This document shows positions 8,892 to 18,168 of a DNA stretch of 64,000 nt, one piece after another. Both the position numbers and the translations under genes were made by a program. This stretch comes from Pectobacterium carotovorum (GTDB lineage: Bacteria > Pseudomonadota > Gammaproteobacteria > Enterobacterales > Enterobacteriaceae). Numbering within the stretch: the first letter of the stretch is position 1; each line of letters starts with the position of its first letter. The notes below the pieces were generated by a model. That model was not told the DNA's origin, did no database searches, and saw nothing but the letters and a program-made list of their open reading frames with translations. The stretch spans positions 372,001 through 436,000 of the forward strand of contig CP066552.1 of the NCBI GenBank assembly GCA_016415585.1. The letters are read 5' to 3'.

Positions 8892-10262
8892 TTAACGCAG
8901 CAGCAGATAAATCGTTTCTTCGCCCCGGACGATATTCAAGGCCAGAACGGAAGGTTTCGCTTCCAGCAGTTTGCGCAGTTGAGTGATATTTTCAATGCGC
9001 TCGCGGTTTACACCGATGATGATATCGCCTTTTTGCAGACCGACCTGCGCGGCAGGTGTGTCTTTAGCGACGCTATCAATTTGCACACCTTTGCTGCCGT
9101 CTTTCAATTGGCCATTGGTCAGAGAAGCACCCTGCAATGACGGTGAAAGCGTTTCAGCGCTAGTTGATGCCGATGAGCTGTTATCCAACACGACGGAAAC
9201 TTCCTGCGGTTTGCCATCACGCAGCAGACCGATTTTCACGGTCTTACCCGGTGCGGTGGTGCCGACTTTGGCCCGCAGTTCTGCAAAGCTGCTGATCGGT
9301 TTACCATCCAGCGTCGTCAATACGTCGCCTGCCTTGATACCAGCTTTGGATGCGGCAGACTTCGGTAAGACTTCGCTGACGAAGGCACCGCGCTGTGCAT
9401 CGACGTTGAAGGCTTTCGCCATCTCAGACGTCATTTCACTACCTTTAATACCCAGTAGCCCGCGTTTCACTTCGCCAAATTCAACCAGCTGCTGCGCCAG
9501 ATTCTGGGCCATGTTGCTGGGGATAGCGAAGCCGATACCGATGTTCCCGCCGCCCGGAGCGAGGATAGCCGTATTGATACCGATCAGTTCACCGTTGAGG
9601 TTCACCAGTGCACCACCAGAATTACCGCGGTTGATGGACGCATCGGTCTGGATGAAGTTTTCCAATCCTTCAAGATTCAGGCCGCTACGTCCCAGCGCGG
9701 AGATAATACCGGACGTTGCGGTTTGACCAAGGCCAAACGGGTTACCCACGGCAACGGCGAAATCGCCAACGCGCAGTTGATCGGAATCGGCTATTTTTAC
9801 AGAGACCAGATTTTTGGCATTATTCAGCTGTAGCAGGGCGATATCGGTCTGCTCGTCACGACCAATCAGCTTTGCATCGTACTCACGTCCATCATTAAGC
9901 TGGACGCGGATTTTGTCGGCGTTATTGATGACGTGATTGTTGGTGAGCACATAACCTTTTGCTGCATCAATAATGACGCCGGAGCCTAGCCCTTCAAACG
10001 GACGAGTATTTTGTTTGTCTGTTGGGAAGTTCGGACCAAAGAAGAATTTGAACTCTTCCGGTACGCGCTGGCGCTGTACCTGTGTACCTTCAACGTGCAC
10101 GCTGACGACGGCTGGCAAGACTTTTTCCAGCATCGGGGCCAGGCTTGGCGTCTGCTGGCCTTGAACCACTGCAGGCAGCGCAGCATTCGCTGCGGGAAGC
10201 GCGGACAGGGTCAAACCAATACTCATTGCCAGTGCACTAAATAATAATGATGTTTCTTTCAT
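8892..10262 (-). CDS. degQ: Periplasmic serine endoprotease DegQ
   Basis: HtrA-family protease and chaperone that degrades unfolded periplasmic proteins. The signal peptide MKETSLLFSALAMSIGLTLS... ends near ANA at residue 27. The triad is His110 (LTNNHVIN), Asp140 (EQTDIAL) and Ser215 (NRGNSGGA). Two PDZ domains follow, at about 260-350 and 370-450. I chose the ATG at 10262, which starts exactly at the signal peptide and gives 456 residues (E. coli DegQ is 455); the open frame to 10349 is upstream sequence. Overall similarity is to DegQ rather than DegP. Confidence 0.93.
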   Translation of the reverse strand: MKETSLLFSALAMSIGLTLSALPAANAALPAVVQGQQTPSLAPMLEKVLPAVVSVHVEGTQVQRQRVPEEFKFFFGPNFPTDKQNTRPFEGLGSGVIIDAAKGYVLTNNHVINNADKIRVQLNDGREYDAKLIGRDEQTDIALLQLNNAKNLVSVKIADSDQLRVGDFAVAVGNPFGLGQTATSGIISALGRSGLNLEGLENFIQTDASINRGNSGGALVNLNGELIGINTAILAPGGGNIGIGFAIPSNMAQNLAQQLVEFGEVKRGLLGIKGSEMTSEMAKAFNVDAQRGAFVSEVLPKSAASKAGIKAGDVLTTLDGKPISSFAELRAKVGTTAPGKTVKIGLLRDGKPQEVSVVLDNSSSASTSAETLSPSLQGASLTNGQLKDGSKGVQIDSVAKDTPAAQVGLQKGDIIIGVNRERIENITQLRKLLEAKPSVLALNIVRGEETIYLLLR

Positions 10263-10481
10263 TGTTATTAACTCTCTCACGGCCTGCGGATGAATAAAAC
10301 GATCATATATAAACTTAAAGACACGGTGAAGAGTCAGACTGGCGATCAATGTGTAAAGTTCACTGCTGTTTCGTCAGCAGATTGTAACTATCGCTTTTAT
10401 ACAGTGAGTTATCTGGCGATGACAGCCTGCGGCGCGCGTCTTAAACGTACAAGCGCTTTAAGCGTAGAACAAGAGAGGGGA

Positions 10482-10508
10482 AAGCGTGAGACAGAAAGCC
10501 TCACGCTT
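10482..10508 (-). terminator. Probable terminator downstream of zapG
   Basis: A 9-bp stem, AAGCGTGAG with CTCACGCTT, lies just past the zapG stop. On the minus strand it is followed by a pyrimidine-rich run. The remaining gap to degQ holds no recognisable gene. Confidence 0.5.
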
Positions 10509-10522
10509 AGGGGGAAACTGAA

Positions 10523-10927
10523 TTACTTGCGAATCGGGCGTTCGCCCCGCAGCAGGCCTGATGCGCCGTCGGAATAATCGCGCGGCGGCATGTTCACCGG
10601 AGCCTGATCGTTATCCGCTTCTGATTCGGTCAGACGATATTTAAACGGATTATCCTGGCCGGGAACGTGAGGTAACAGGCTACTGGAGCTTTTCGCCATG
10701 TGCTGATAAAGCTGACGATAGTCATCCGCCATGTTGTCCAACAACTCCGCGCTGCGGGCGAAGTGACCCACCAATTCCTGACGATAATCTTCCAGTTCGG
10801 TTTTGCTTTTCTCCAGCTCATTCTGCAATACCTGCTGTTGCCGTAGCTTACGGTTACCAAAGCGCATGGCGACAGCACCAATAATGATACCGACAACTAA
10901 ACCTATCAGCGCATACTCCCAAGTCAT
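10523..10927 (-). CDS. zapG: Z-ring-associated protein ZapG (YhcB, DUF1043)
   Basis: Small inner-membrane protein linked to cell division and envelope integrity. A single N-terminal transmembrane helix (about residues 4-22, rich in Gly and Ile) is followed by a coiled coil from about 28 to 80 and a disordered C-terminal tail with PPRDYSDGASGLLRGERPIRK. Length is 134 residues, near the E. coli YhcB. It is divergent from zapE, as in E. coli. Confidence 0.9.
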   Translation of the reverse strand: MTWEYALIGLVVGIIIGAVAMRFGNRKLRQQQVLQNELEKSKTELEDYRQELVGHFARSAELLDNMADDYRQLYQHMAKSSSSLLPHVPGQDNPFKYRLTESEADNDQAPVNMPPRDYSDGASGLLRGERPIRK

Positions 10928-11142
10928 AATCGCTCCTATTTTTACGTCGTTGTCCCGTAGGGTTTTTCACTTAATAATAGCCACTATAACCGCTAACCTT
11001 GCCTGAGTGGAATCCTGATACTCGATGACAGAAAGGAATGTTGACCTACCGCAGACATCAAGGTTGTTAACTGCGACGATTACGGCTTAAATCGACGATA
11101 ACACACAGCAAAACACGACTAACTTTTTTCTCAGGGATTGCG

Positions 11143-12300
11143 ATGGCTATGGTTATTCCACAGACAACACAGCAGCAAACAACACCCTTAGCGCTTTACC
11201 AGCAGGCGCTTTCCGCGGGTGAATATCAGCCGGACGAGGTGCAGCGGCAAACCGTTGTGCGTCTGGAAGCGATACATCAGGCGTTATGTGAACGTGCTGC
11301 TGATAGTGATGCGGGGACATCTGACCAAGTGGGTAAATGGCGTAGCTGGCTGGGGCGGCGTAATAAACGGGAATCAGCGCCAGTTCAAGGGCTGTACATG
11401 TGGGGCGGTGTCGGGCGTGGTAAAACCTGGCTGATGGATATGTTTTTCCACAGTCTGCCCGCTGAGCGCAAGATGCGCCTGCACTTTCATCGTTTTATGC
11501 TGCGTGTGCATGAAGAGCTGAACCAGTTTCAGGGGCAGGAAAATCCGCTGGAGAAAGTAGCCGACGGTTTCAAAGCCGAAACTGACGTGCTGTGTTTCGA
11601 TGAATTTTTCGTCTCTGACATTACCGATGCGATGCTGCTGGCTGAACTGCTGCGTGCGCTGTTTGCTCGCGGCATTGCGCTGGTGGCGACGTCGAATATT
11701 CCGCCAGACGATCTCTACCGTAATGGGCTGCAACGCGCGCGTTTTCTGCCTGCGATTGAGCTGATTAAGCAGTATTGTGAAGTGCGTAATGTCGATGCGG
11801 GTATCGATTATCGTCTGCGCACGCTGACACAGGCACACCTTTATCTCTCGCCGCTGAATGAAGAGACGGATGCTGCGATGCAGCAGATGTTTACCCGCCT
11901 GACCGGGAAACAGTGGCAGACGCCGGGGCCGGTGCTGGAGATCAATCATCGTCCGTTATCGACACTTGGCGTGAGCGACGGTGTATTGGCGGTCGATTTC
12001 CACACGCTGTGTGCAGAAGCACGTAGCCAGAATGATTACATCGCACTGTCGCGCCTCTACCACACAATGCTGTTGCACAATGTGACGGTGATGGAAACGA
12101 AGGAAGAGAACACCGCCCGCCGTTTTCTGGCGCTGGTGGACGAGTGCTACGATCGCCGTATCAAATTGATTATTTCTGCGCAGGCATCGATGTTTGAAAT
12201 CTATCAGGGAGAACACCTGAAATTTGAATATCAGCGTTGTTTATCCCGTTTGCAGGAAATGCAAAGCGAAGAGTACTTGCGTCAACCCCATTTGGCGTAA
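11143..12300 (+). CDS. zapE: Cell division AFG1-like ATPase ZapE
   Basis: Cytosolic P-loop ATPase of the AFG1 family; in E. coli it associates with FtsZ late in constriction and supports growth at low oxygen. The Walker A motif GGVGRGKT is at residues 88-95, with Walker B VLCFDEFF near 152-159 and the sensor-type stretch ALVATSNIPP following. Length is 385 residues. The N-terminus contains a Gln/Thr-rich lead-in not shared with E. coli. It sits between zapG and rplM. Confidence 0.92.
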   Translation: MAMVIPQTTQQQTTPLALYQQALSAGEYQPDEVQRQTVVRLEAIHQALCERAADSDAGTSDQVGKWRSWLGRRNKRESAPVQGLYMWGGVGRGKTWLMDMFFHSLPAERKMRLHFHRFMLRVHEELNQFQGQENPLEKVADGFKAETDVLCFDEFFVSDITDAMLLAELLRALFARGIALVATSNIPPDDLYRNGLQRARFLPAIELIKQYCEVRNVDAGIDYRLRTLTQAHLYLSPLNEETDAAMQQMFTRLTGKQWQTPGPVLEINHRPLSTLGVSDGVLAVDFHTLCAEARSQNDYIALSRLYHTMLLHNVTVMETKEENTARRFLALVDECYDRRIKLIISAQASMFEIYQGEHLKFEYQRCLSRLQEMQSEEYLRQPHLA

Positions 12301-12340
12301 CGCAGACGATGGCTTTTCATCATTTTCGAGTGAAAAAGGG

Positions 12341-12965
<625 letters not shown>

Positions 12966-12977
12966 TCGGGATTATAG

Positions 12978-13373
<396 letters not shown>

Positions 13374-13403
13374 TTTCTGGCTGCTTTGCAGCGAAATCAA
13401 TGC

Positions 13404-13436
13404 AAAAAACCCGGTGCTGGTCACCGGGTTTTTTTA
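13404..13436 (+). terminator. Terminator of rplM-rpsI
   Basis: AAACCCGGTG / CACCGGGTTT stem with a short loop and a run of seven T. Classical rho-independent terminator. Confidence 0.9.
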
Positions 13437-13471
13437 TGTCTAGCTTTTAACCTTTACTGCGATGATGTCTG

Positions 13472-14800
13472 CTATTCCGTTGCGTTTTTTACATCATGCA
13501 GGTCACGATCTTTGACTTCTGGCATCAAAAGGGCGGATAGCAAGCCAATGCAGGAGTAGCAAATTAGCATCACAACGATGGGATACCACGACCCTGTTAT
13601 TTGGCAAAAAATACCTGCTAGCAAAGGACCAAGCCCCGTAGCGAATAACCCACCGATTTCTTTAGAGATTGCCATTTGGGAGAAGCGGTTTTTTGAACCA
13701 AACATCTCCGCCATCGTGATCCCCTCAATCGCTGCCTGCCCTAATACCGCAATATTGTGGATCAGGATTAAGCATACTGTGATTGTAGCGACCGCCTGCT
13801 CTTTATTAACGATGATCGAAATCATCGGATAAGCGAGAAGAATGGAACCCAGCGTCAGGATAATATAAGGAATACGGCGCCCGATTCTATCTGATAACCA
13901 CCCCATCAATGGGATTGTCAGAAAGCCGATGACTGAACTAATCATGATGGCATCGGTTGGAACGGCCTTGCTGAATAGTAGCGTTTGTACCATGTAGCCA
14001 GCCAGGAAAGTCTGGATAATCCCCGAGTTCCCCGCCTGTCCGAAGCGCAGGCCTGTTGCAATCCAAAACGCTTTCCCTTTTAGCAAAGACCAAAAAGGTG
14101 TGTGCTGGTGGGCGACGTCTTTTGTTTCTTGTACCCCTTCAAATACCGGACTTTCTTTCAGATTCAGGCGTAACCAGATAGCAAATCCCATCACCACGAA
14201 ACTCGCAAGGAAGGGAAGACGCCACGCCCAATCAATGATCTCTTCATTGCTAAAGAGGTAAAACATCGCAGCCCAAATGGCCGTCGCGCTCAAGGTTCCG
14301 CAGTTGGTTCCCATTGCAACCAGCGAGGCAATAATGCCTTTTTTACCCTTAGGTGCATATTCTGCCAGCATGGTACTGGCACCAGAGATCTCAGCGCCGG
14401 CACCCAGTCCCTGAATAATCCTGAGCACTACCAATAGAATCGGTGCCAGAATGCCAACCTGCTGGTAGGTCGGGAGTGCACCTATTAATGTGGTACAAAC
14501 GCCCATTAATGCAATGGTAATAAACAGGACCTTTTTCCTGCCGACTCTATCCCCCATTTTCCCGAAGAAGACGGCGCCGACAATACGTGCAATGTATCCT
14601 GCTCCGTAGGTTCCCATCGCGAGAATTAATGCCATAGCAGCCGATTGTTCAGGAAAGAAAACTTCATGGAAGACCAGTGCGGCACCAAGAGAATAGAGCT
14701 GGAAATCCATGAATTCTAATGTTGTACCGAGCCAGCCAGAAACGGATGCCCTGGCAAGATCGGACGTGCTTCTTTTCACTTTAACTGGAGATGAGTTCAT
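13472..14800 (-). CDS. MFS transporter, metabolite:H+ symporter type
   Basis: A 442-residue major-facilitator protein of the MHS class, the group that includes the shikimate, alpha-ketoglutarate and proline/betaine porters. Twelve hydrophobic segments can be followed. The family loop motif appears as GKMGDRVGRKK at residues 80-90 and is echoed in the second half as SDRIGRRIPYI. It lies downstream of the idnD- and idnO-like genes on the same strand, so import of the sugar acid they act on is the natural guess. The E. coli idonate permease IdnT belongs to an unrelated family (GntP), so this would be a different solution to uptake. Confidence 0.8.
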   Translation of the reverse strand: MNSSPVKVKRSTSDLARASVSGWLGTTLEFMDFQLYSLGAALVFHEVFFPEQSAAMALILAMGTYGAGYIARIVGAVFFGKMGDRVGRKKVLFITIALMGVCTTLIGALPTYQQVGILAPILLVVLRIIQGLGAGAEISGASTMLAEYAPKGKKGIIASLVAMGTNCGTLSATAIWAAMFYLFSNEEIIDWAWRLPFLASFVVMGFAIWLRLNLKESPVFEGVQETKDVAHQHTPFWSLLKGKAFWIATGLRFGQAGNSGIIQTFLAGYMVQTLLFSKAVPTDAIMISSVIGFLTIPLMGWLSDRIGRRIPYIILTLGSILLAYPMISIIVNKEQAVATITVCLILIHNIAVLGQAAIEGITMAEMFGSKNRFSQMAISKEIGGLFATGLGPLLAGIFCQITGSWYPIVVMLICYSCIGLLSALLMPEVKDRDLHDVKNATE

Positions 14801-15013
14801 AGTGTCACCATATGATTATTAGATTTAATTCAATATGTGGTGAGGTATAAATACCTGGTGGCACACACGAAAAATCATTTCCAGACAATGTGTGGAAATA
14901 ATTAATCGATAGAATAATAAGAAAAACACCACATCTTGATTTTGGGTCAATAGCGTATTATCAGCATTCCTTTGCCGTATTAATCCGATTTAAGATTAAA
15001 GGTGATGTCTTTA

Positions 15014-16060
15014 TTAAAATTTAACGAGTACTTTTGACGAAATATTTTTATCACTTGCTGCAATTAATGCATTTTCAACATCATGATAAGAATATTCAGC
15101 GGAGATAATGGGCTGTGGGTTTATAATACCTTTCTCCAGCCATTTAACCGCAGTAGCAAATTCATTAATGAATCGGAATGATCCTTTCCACGAGAGTTCT
15201 TTTACTAGCATTTGTGCAACGGGATATTGGACAGGACTTGGTCCCATACCAATTTGTACAATCAAACCATTAGGGCGTGTCGCAAAGACTGATGAGGCGA
15301 TTGCCGCAGGCGAACCGCTGGCCTCGAATGTCACATCAAAGTAGCCTTTATTTTGGTTATAGGTTTCCATTGCACTTTCATCAAGCGGATTGACCGAGGC
15401 ATCGGCTCCCATTTCCAGTGCGATGTTTCTGCACCTTTCACTGATGTCGGACGCCACAATCTCTACGGCACCCGAGGCTTTCGCTGCGGCAATCGTCAAG
15501 GCACCAATCGGGCCTGCACCGATGACCAGGACTTTTTTACCGACCAGGCTGCCTGCGACGTTGATGGCATGAATAACAACCGCCGTTGGTTCCGCAAGTG
15601 CCATAATTTGCGAAGGGACATTTTCATCATAGGGATAGCACTGCTGCGCAGAAACAGTGACATATTGAGCAAAACCGCCGTGTACGTGCGGATTAAACTG
15701 CGCGCTTCCCATGAATCGCATACTTTGACATTCGTTCTGTTTGCCTTCCAGGCAATAGGTACATTGATTGCAAGGCTGGGAAGGATTGATCGCAACTTTT
15801 TGCCCGACTTTTAATTGACTATTTTCAGGTGCCTGATGAATTCTGCCAACGAATTCGTGACCTATGACCATAGGATGTTTTATTACAGACAAACCAGCAT
15901 GGCCTTCATGATAATAATGAATATCTGAGCCACAAATACCGCCGCACTCAACGTTAACGACAATATCGTTCTCGGTATAAGTCAGTTCACGACTTTCTAC
16001 TTTTACGTCTTTTTTCCCATGAACAATACATGCATCAAAGGTAAGCGTATCTTGTTTCAT
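15014..16060 (-). CDS. idnD: L-idonate 5-dehydrogenase-like zinc dehydrogenase
   Basis: Medium-chain alcohol dehydrogenase (348 residues). Catalytic zinc ligands Cys43 (GGICGSD), His68 and Glu69 (IGHEF) and structural zinc cysteines at 97, 100, 103 and 111 are all present, and the Rossmann motif is VIGAGPIGAL. Similarity to E. coli IdnD extends along the whole chain, for example GGICGSDIHYYHEG, NPSQPC and SAEYSYHDVENAL. IdnD oxidises L-idonate to 5-keto-D-gluconate. L-gulonate 5-dehydrogenases belong to the same family, so the substrate could instead be L-gulonate, giving D-fructuronate. The gene is visibly richer in A+T than the ribosomal genes nearby. Confidence 0.82.
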   Translation of the reverse strand: MKQDTLTFDACIVHGKKDVKVESRELTYTENDIVVNVECGGICGSDIHYYHEGHAGLSVIKHPMVIGHEFVGRIHQAPENSQLKVGQKVAINPSQPCNQCTYCLEGKQNECQSMRFMGSAQFNPHVHGGFAQYVTVSAQQCYPYDENVPSQIMALAEPTAVVIHAINVAGSLVGKKVLVIGAGPIGALTIAAAKASGAVEIVASDISERCRNIALEMGADASVNPLDESAMETYNQNKGYFDVTFEASGSPAAIASSVFATRPNGLIVQIGMGPSPVQYPVAQMLVKELSWKGSFRFINEFATAVKWLEKGIINPQPIISAEYSYHDVENALIAASDKNISSKVLVKF

Positions 16061-16083
16061 ATTGATACCTCTAAAATAATATA

Positions 16084-16126
16084 GTGTGGTTTTCCTTTGT
16101 CGCAGTGGAGAGAATTAAAAACCACA
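16084..16126 (-). promoter_or_regulatory. Inverted repeat between idnO and idnD
   Basis: GTGTGGTTTT (16084-16093) pairs with AAAACCACAC (16117-16126) across a 23-nt loop, in the 110-bp gap between the two dehydrogenase genes. It could be a processing or partial termination hairpin or a regulator site; nothing decides between these. Confidence 0.5.
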
Positions 16127-16170
16127 CGTTGACTTATCGATCATCCCTGAAGAATATCGATTTCTGAGAA

Positions 16171-16944
16171 TCAGAGTACCGCTAACCATCCGCCATCGAC
16201 ATAGATGACCTGACCATTGATATAATTCGATGCATCAGCAGACAGGAAAATAGCCGTACCGATAAGTTCTTCGGTTTTTCCCCAGCGTTTAGTTGGGTTG
16301 CTACTTTTGACCCACTTATCGAACTCAACATCTTTAATCAAGGCTTCATTCATGTCGGTCAGTATGTAGCCGGGGCCGATGGCGTTCGCTTGAATGTTAT
16401 ATTCTGCCCATTCCGCCGACATGGAGCGCGTCAACATTTTGATTCCGCCTTTAGCGGCGGTATAAGGTGCGACGGTAGGACGCGCTTGCTCACTGGTTAG
16501 TGAACAGATATTGATAAATTTGCCGCCGCGGCCGCGTTTTATCATGCGGATTGCTGCTTCGCGCGACACGAGGAATGTCCCTGTCAGGTGAATGTCCATG
16601 ACGCGCTGCCAGTCCTGTAGCGCGAGGTCGACTAACGGTTGACGATGTTGGATCCCTGCGTTATTAATCACAATGTCGATTTCTATACCAGCGGCATCCA
16701 TCAGATTGAATGCATTGACGATCTGATCTTCTTTTGAGACGTCAATCACGTAACCTTTGGCGTTATAGCCCTTTGCCGTTAGCTTTTGTACCGCTTCGTT
16801 CAGCGTTTCCTCTCTGATATCGCTAAGTACAATGGCGGCACCGGCTGAGGCTAATCCTTCTGCATAGGAAAAGCCGAGGCCTCTTGCAGAACCGGTAATG
16901 AGTGCAGTTTTCCCTGATAGATCAAATAGTTTTGCGGCATCCAT
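16171..16944 (-). CDS. idnO: Gluconate 5-dehydrogenase-like SDR (IdnO type)
   Basis: Short-chain dehydrogenase. From the ATG at 16944 (257 residues) the cofactor motif TGSARGLG is at 17-24, NNAG at 94-97, and the catalytic Ser148, Tyr161 and Lys165 are in place. The ORF opens six bases earlier at a TTG, but AAGGAG is well placed for the ATG. Similarity to E. coli IdnO is evident (NNAGIQ, NICSLTSE, KMLTRSM, RWG..ELIGTAIFLS). IdnO reduces 5-keto-D-gluconate to D-gluconate. If the partner IdnD-like enzyme makes D-fructuronate, this enzyme could make D-mannonate instead. First gene of the minus-strand set, divergent from the GntR gene. Confidence 0.8.
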   Translation of the reverse strand: MDAAKLFDLSGKTALITGSARGLGFSYAEGLASAGAAIVLSDIREETLNEAVQKLTAKGYNAKGYVIDVSKEDQIVNAFNLMDAAGIEIDIVINNAGIQHRQPLVDLALQDWQRVMDIHLTGTFLVSREAAIRMIKRGRGGKFINICSLTSEQARPTVAPYTAAKGGIKMLTRSMSAEWAEYNIQANAIGPGYILTDMNEALIKDVEFDKWVKSSNPTKRWGKTEELIGTAIFLSADASNYINGQVIYVDGGWLAVL

Positions 16945-17000
16945 TATCAACTCCTTAACTGATTATTGGGCAGTGAATAGGTTATTTTTTAAGAGGTAGT

Positions 17001-17028
17001 ATTGTCATACATCATGTTGTCATACAAC
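17001..17028. promoter_or_regulatory. Putative tandem GntR operators in the idnO/gntR gap
   Basis: TTGTCATACA occurs twice in the same orientation, at 17002-17011 and 17017-17026. The second lies in the palindrome GTTGTCATACAAC (17016-17028). A 12/13 match, GATGTCATACAAC, sits at 18108-18120 before the dehydratase gene. FadR-type GntR regulators bind short TNGTNNNACNA-like palindromes, which this fits. Confidence 0.65.
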
Positions 17029-17124
17029 TAACGAGTGGAAGTGATGGTGTCGCTTTGTTATACTTCAATCAACAGTCAAAGCGTTTTTTTGTGATCATGA
17101 TTCCAATAATTGATTTGAGGCGTT

Positions 17125-17829
17125 ATGGACAATATAGAATCAATACCAAGAAATAATATTGCTGAAGCCGTCTATCAGAAGATGCAGAAAAAAATACTCA
17201 GCGGTGAGTGGAAACAGGGTGAGAAATTACCGTCTGAGTTTGAATTAAGTGAGGCTTTTGAAGTAAGTAGAACGAGTATTCGCAGTGCGGTGCAAAAACT
17301 GAGGAACCTGGGAATCATCTATACCAAGCATGGTCGAGGTTCTTTTGTTTCAAATGAAATTGAAAGCTTCCGTATGCAGGCGAATGACAAGCCGATTCTT
17401 CACCTGACGAAAGGTGAGTTCATGGACATGATGGTGTTTCGGCAAACGGTGGAATTCAAGTGCATCGAGTTGGCGGCCAAAAATGCAACGGATGAGGATA
17501 TTTCTCTTATAGAAGATGCACTTAACCGAATGCTGGTTAACAAAAATGACTATAAAAAATACTCGCAGGCCGATCTGGATTTCCACATGGCGATTATCAA
17601 TGCGGCGCACAACAAAGTGTTTTCACATGCTATTAAGTATGTGAAAAATATGTACTATTTCTATCTGGAAGAGTTAAACCGTGTGTTAGGCATAACGCTA
17701 GATAGTATTGACGCGCATATCAAAATTTTTATGGCGATAAAAAACCGTGACATTGAAACCGCGAAGCTATGCCTGGATCAGGCAATGGAATGTAACATTG
17801 TTATGATTAACAACCTTGATAATAACTAA
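17125..17829 (+). CDS. GntR-family regulator, FadR/FCD subgroup
   Basis: A 234-residue repressor-type protein. The winged helix-turn-helix covers about residues 12-72 (KLPSEFELSEAFEVSRTSIR is the recognition region). The C-terminal part is an all-helical FCD ligand domain with the metal-site pattern DLDFHMAIINAAHN and later DAHIKIF. FCD regulators in sugar-acid loci usually sense the substrate or an intermediate. It is transcribed away from idnO and toward the dehydratase gene, with shared operator-like motifs at both promoters. The coding sequence is A+T-rich relative to neighbours, suggesting acquisition. Confidence 0.85.
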   Translation: MDNIESIPRNNIAEAVYQKMQKKILSGEWKQGEKLPSEFELSEAFEVSRTSIRSAVQKLRNLGIIYTKHGRGSFVSNEIESFRMQANDKPILHLTKGEFMDMMVFRQTVEFKCIELAAKNATDEDISLIEDALNRMLVNKNDYKKYSQADLDFHMAIINAAHNKVFSHAIKYVKNMYYFYLEELNRVLGITLDSIDAHIKIFMAIKNRDIETAKLCLDQAMECNIVMINNLDNN

Positions 17830-18168
17830 CGTGTAAATACCACCCTATTTCTCAGGTCGCTTACCTCTCCTTTATTCGTCTGTCAGTAACGGCCTGCCGG
17901 TGCTTGCTTTGCAGCATCGGCGTAAAAATGGTGTTAATTCACTATATTTTTGTGTCTGAAATGTACCCGTAGTGATCCACTATTTATCTAATTCATTAAA
18001 ATTATTCCCTTTGGTGATATCTCTTTCAGCCCGCTGTACTTCCCGATTTTCTCCTCAATTAAGTTGCTTTTATTTTTTCCTTTTGATAGTAATACATCAA
18101 GAGATATGATGTCATACAACAAATGAGATTCTACATAATCTGATTGTGGCTATCACAGGAGTTTTTGA
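17830..18168 (+). promoter_or_regulatory. Dehydratase promoter region with operator copy
   Basis: The 339-bp gap holds a hairpin (GCCGGTGCT with AGCATCGGC, about 17893-17920) that may end the GntR gene, an A+T-rich stretch, and the operator-like GATGTCATACAAC at 18108-18120, 49 bp before the dehydratase ATG. A ribosome site AGGAG lies at about 18157-18161. No coding sequence is seen in it. Confidence 0.5.

Noticed and set aside
18146..18158. TGTGGCTATCACA near the dehydratase start as a CRP site
   Set aside because: The arms are only 5 bp apart, too close for the TGTGA-N6-TCACA spacing, and it overlaps the ribosome site.
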